Of a stretch of DNA of 51,822 nt, positions 50,607 to 51,822 are shown piece by piece. Every line of letters begins with the position of its first letter. Positions within the stretch are counted from its first letter, which is position 1. This DNA is from CAXXOK01 sp964584315. GTDB lineage: Bacteria > Bacillota > Clostridia > Christensenellales > Aristaeellaceae. The position numbers were made by a program, and so were the translations under genes. Location of the stretch: the NCBI GenBank assembly GCA_964584315.1, contig CAZOZO010000020.1, positions 1 through 51,822 of the forward strand, read 5' to 3'. The notes under the pieces are model-generated. The model searched no databases. It was not told the origin of the DNA and saw only the letters and a program-made list of their open reading frames with translations.

Positions 50607-51314
50607 GTGCCAATTGCCGTACCGCTTCGGCATGAGCTGAAGTATTACATCACCCCGATGGAGTACCACCTGCTGGCCGGTGTGCTGGATAAGGTGCTTG
50701 TGCGCGACCCCAACGGCGACCCGGAGCATAACGAATATCACATCCGCTCGCTCTACTTTGATACCTTCGACAACGCAGCGCTGCTGGATAAACTCAATGG
50801 CGTGAAAAACCGCGACAAGTACCGTATCCGCATCTACAACTTCTCGGACAGGTTTATCCGTATGGAGTGCAAGACCAAGGTGGGCAGCCTGATCTCCAAA
50901 CGCTCGGTGCCCATCCCCAAGCTCTTGGCCGAACAGCTGATCGCGGGCGACCCCACGGGACTGGAACGCACGCGCAGCGGCCTCCTGCATGACATGTTCC
51001 GCGAGATGACGCTTGATTTTTTGCGGCCCGTGGTGCTCGTGGACTATGTGCGAGAGGCGTACATGCATCCGCTGGAGGAGGTGCGCATCACGTTTGACAA
51101 GCAACTGCGCACAGGGTTGGGCTCGGTAGACATGTTCAACCCATATGTGCCCACCATATCGCCCTTCGACCACGAGGAGCTGATTTTGGAGGTCAAGTAC
51201 AACCGCCTGCTGCCCCCGTTCATCCGCGACCTTTTATGCACGTATGTACGCAGCGCACAGAACAGCGCCATATCCAAGTATGTGTGGTGCAGGCGGTTCG
51301 AGGGCTTTGAATAG
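50607..51314 (+). CDS. VTC-domain polyphosphate polymerase
   Basis: 235 aa, a full VTC triphosphate-tunnel-type domain: LRHELKYYI at the N-terminus (R-x-E-x-K-Y motif), IRSLYFDTFDN, KYRIRIYN, RMECKTKVG, VDYVREAYM, RITFDK, ILEVKYN and the closing ISKYVWCRR. In yeast Vtc4 this domain makes polyphosphate from ATP inside a basic tunnel; the basic/acidic pairs are present here. GTG start (50607) follows AAGGAGG. Stands directly after DUF4956 in one operon; bacterial homologues are thought to be polyP or phosphopolymer synthases. Confidence 0.9.
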   Translation: MPIAVPLRHELKYYITPMEYHLLAGVLDKVLVRDPNGDPEHNEYHIRSLYFDTFDNAALLDKLNGVKNRDKYRIRIYNFSDRFIRMECKTKVGSLISKRSVPIPKLLAEQLIAGDPTGLERTRSGLLHDMFREMTLDFLRPVVLVDYVREAYMHPLEEVRITFDKQLRTGLGSVDMFNPYVPTISPFDHEELILEVKYNRLLPPFIRDLLCTYVRSAQNSAISKYVWCRRFEGFE

Positions 51315-51341
51315 GCAAGAAATGCACTGTTGGAGGTTCGG

Positions 51342-51822
51342 ATGAAGAAGATCGTTACTTGGCTGCTCGCGCTCACACTGTGCGCCGGCGTGACTAGCGC
51401 CGCGCTGGCGGATGATTCCGCGCGCGACGCTTTCATTGATGGCATCATCGCAACCGCGGAGCAGACCTTCACCGAGGCAAACGGTCGCCTGCAGCGCGCT
51501 CAGTATGCGGGCGATATCTACGTTTGCAAGAATTTCACGGTTTATCTCTTCCGCCAGAACCGCGACGGCTACCGCATGGCGGAGTTTCCTGATGTGCCGC
51601 TGGTGATCCCCGACAACCTGCCCAAGGACGAATGCAAGGATTTCGCCTATGGTATCTATTGGAAGGACGTGCCTGCCAGTGAGGGCAACCCCTTCTACGA
51701 GGCCGCGAACTTCCGCTATGACGAGAACCTGAGCCTGGAGGAGAACAGGCAGATCGCCCGCGAGTTCATGATGCAGGTGGAGAAGGGCGAATATTTTCAG
51801 ATGACCGCGGACTACTACTACG
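51342..51822 (+). CDS. Secreted protein, 5' part (cut by window edge)
   Basis: Starts MKKIVTWLLALTLCAGVTSA with a clear signal peptide (cleavage near ALA-DD at about 22-24), then 138 visible residues with many acidic and aromatic positions and no Cys motif other than single cysteines. No family recognised. GGAGG (51332-51336) lies five bases before the ATG and only 27 bases separate it from the VTC stop, so it belongs to the DUF4956-VTC operon. The frame is open to the window end; nothing is known of the C-terminal part. Confidence 0.8.
   Translation, partial: MKKIVTWLLALTLCAGVTSAALADDSARDAFIDGIIATAEQTFTEANGRLQRAQYAGDIYVCKNFTVYLFRQNRDGYRMAEFPDVPLVIPDNLPKDECKDFAYGIYWKDVPASEGNPFYEAANFRYDENLSLEENRQIAREFMMQVEKGEYFQMTADYYY

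Overview
The window looks like chromosomal core genome of a fairly GC-rich member of the Firmicutes, most likely class Clostridia. The support is a perfect CIRCE operator in front of groES, strong AGGAGG-type ribosome sites, SigA-like promoters with many extended -10 elements, and Clostridia/Bacilli gene orders: obgE-yhbY; B12-radical-SAM/DUF2344/rng; miaB-ylbF-mutS-mutL-miaA; phoH-pgpH-ybeY-cdd-era; and ACT-domain protein/UPF0210. The genus cannot be named from the sequence; a Christensenellales-like lineage is only a guess. I see no tRNA, rRNA, CRISPR array, insertion sequence, prophage or attachment site.

Layout. 1-4.8 kb: 5' end of groES (minus) under CIRCE control, mutY (plus), a convergent malic enzyme/YjbR pair (minus), and pgi (plus). 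5-11.2 kb (plus): folate-type ECF S component, nth, obgE, yhbY, a small PD-(D/E)XK-like nuclease overlapping a SNF2-type helicase, then a zinc-ribbon membrane protein. 11.3-16.4 kb: a large secreted protein with two SH3 domains, six peptidoglycan-binding repeats and an uncharacterised His/Cys-rich C-terminal domain; a DUF2156 protein (minus); a glutamate-cysteine-ligase-like protein. 16.5-29.2 kb (plus): a long operon for RNA processing, tRNA A37 modification and mismatch repair (B12-radical SAM, DUF2344, rng, miaB, ylbF, mutS, mutL, miaA, aluminium-resistance-family PLP enzyme, 41-aa membrane protein). 29.4-37.4 kb (minus): a two-component system, a 31-aa membrane protein, then phoH-pgpH-(ybeY-cdd fusion)-era. 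37.7-46.3 kb: sodium:solute symporter, pyridoxamine kinase (minus), ACT/UPF0210 pair, ispE (minus), DUF1934/hypothetical/metallo-beta-lactamase trio, and pyrG. 46.6 kb to the end (plus): a CotH-kinase/lamin-tail surface protein, DUF4956 membrane protein, VTC-type polyphosphate polymerase and the start of a secreted protein.

Genes that work together. MutY and Nth (base excision) and MutS/MutL (mismatch repair) give strong repair content. MiaA and MiaB act successively on tRNA A37 and share one operon with the YlbF-family Fe-S/RNA-processing factor and RNase G. PhoH, YbeY and Era concern rRNA maturation, with PgpH adding c-di-AMP turnover.

The most unusual observations are: a CTP synthase whose glutaminase nucleophile Cys is replaced by Gly although the synthase-site residues remain; a single-ORF YbeY-cytidine deaminase fusion; the overlapping nuclease/SNF2 helicase pair; the CotH-DUF4956-VTC-secreted protein cluster; and two very small single-pass membrane proteins with good ribosome sites. 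All functional statements are read from sequence motifs by eye; no database search was run.
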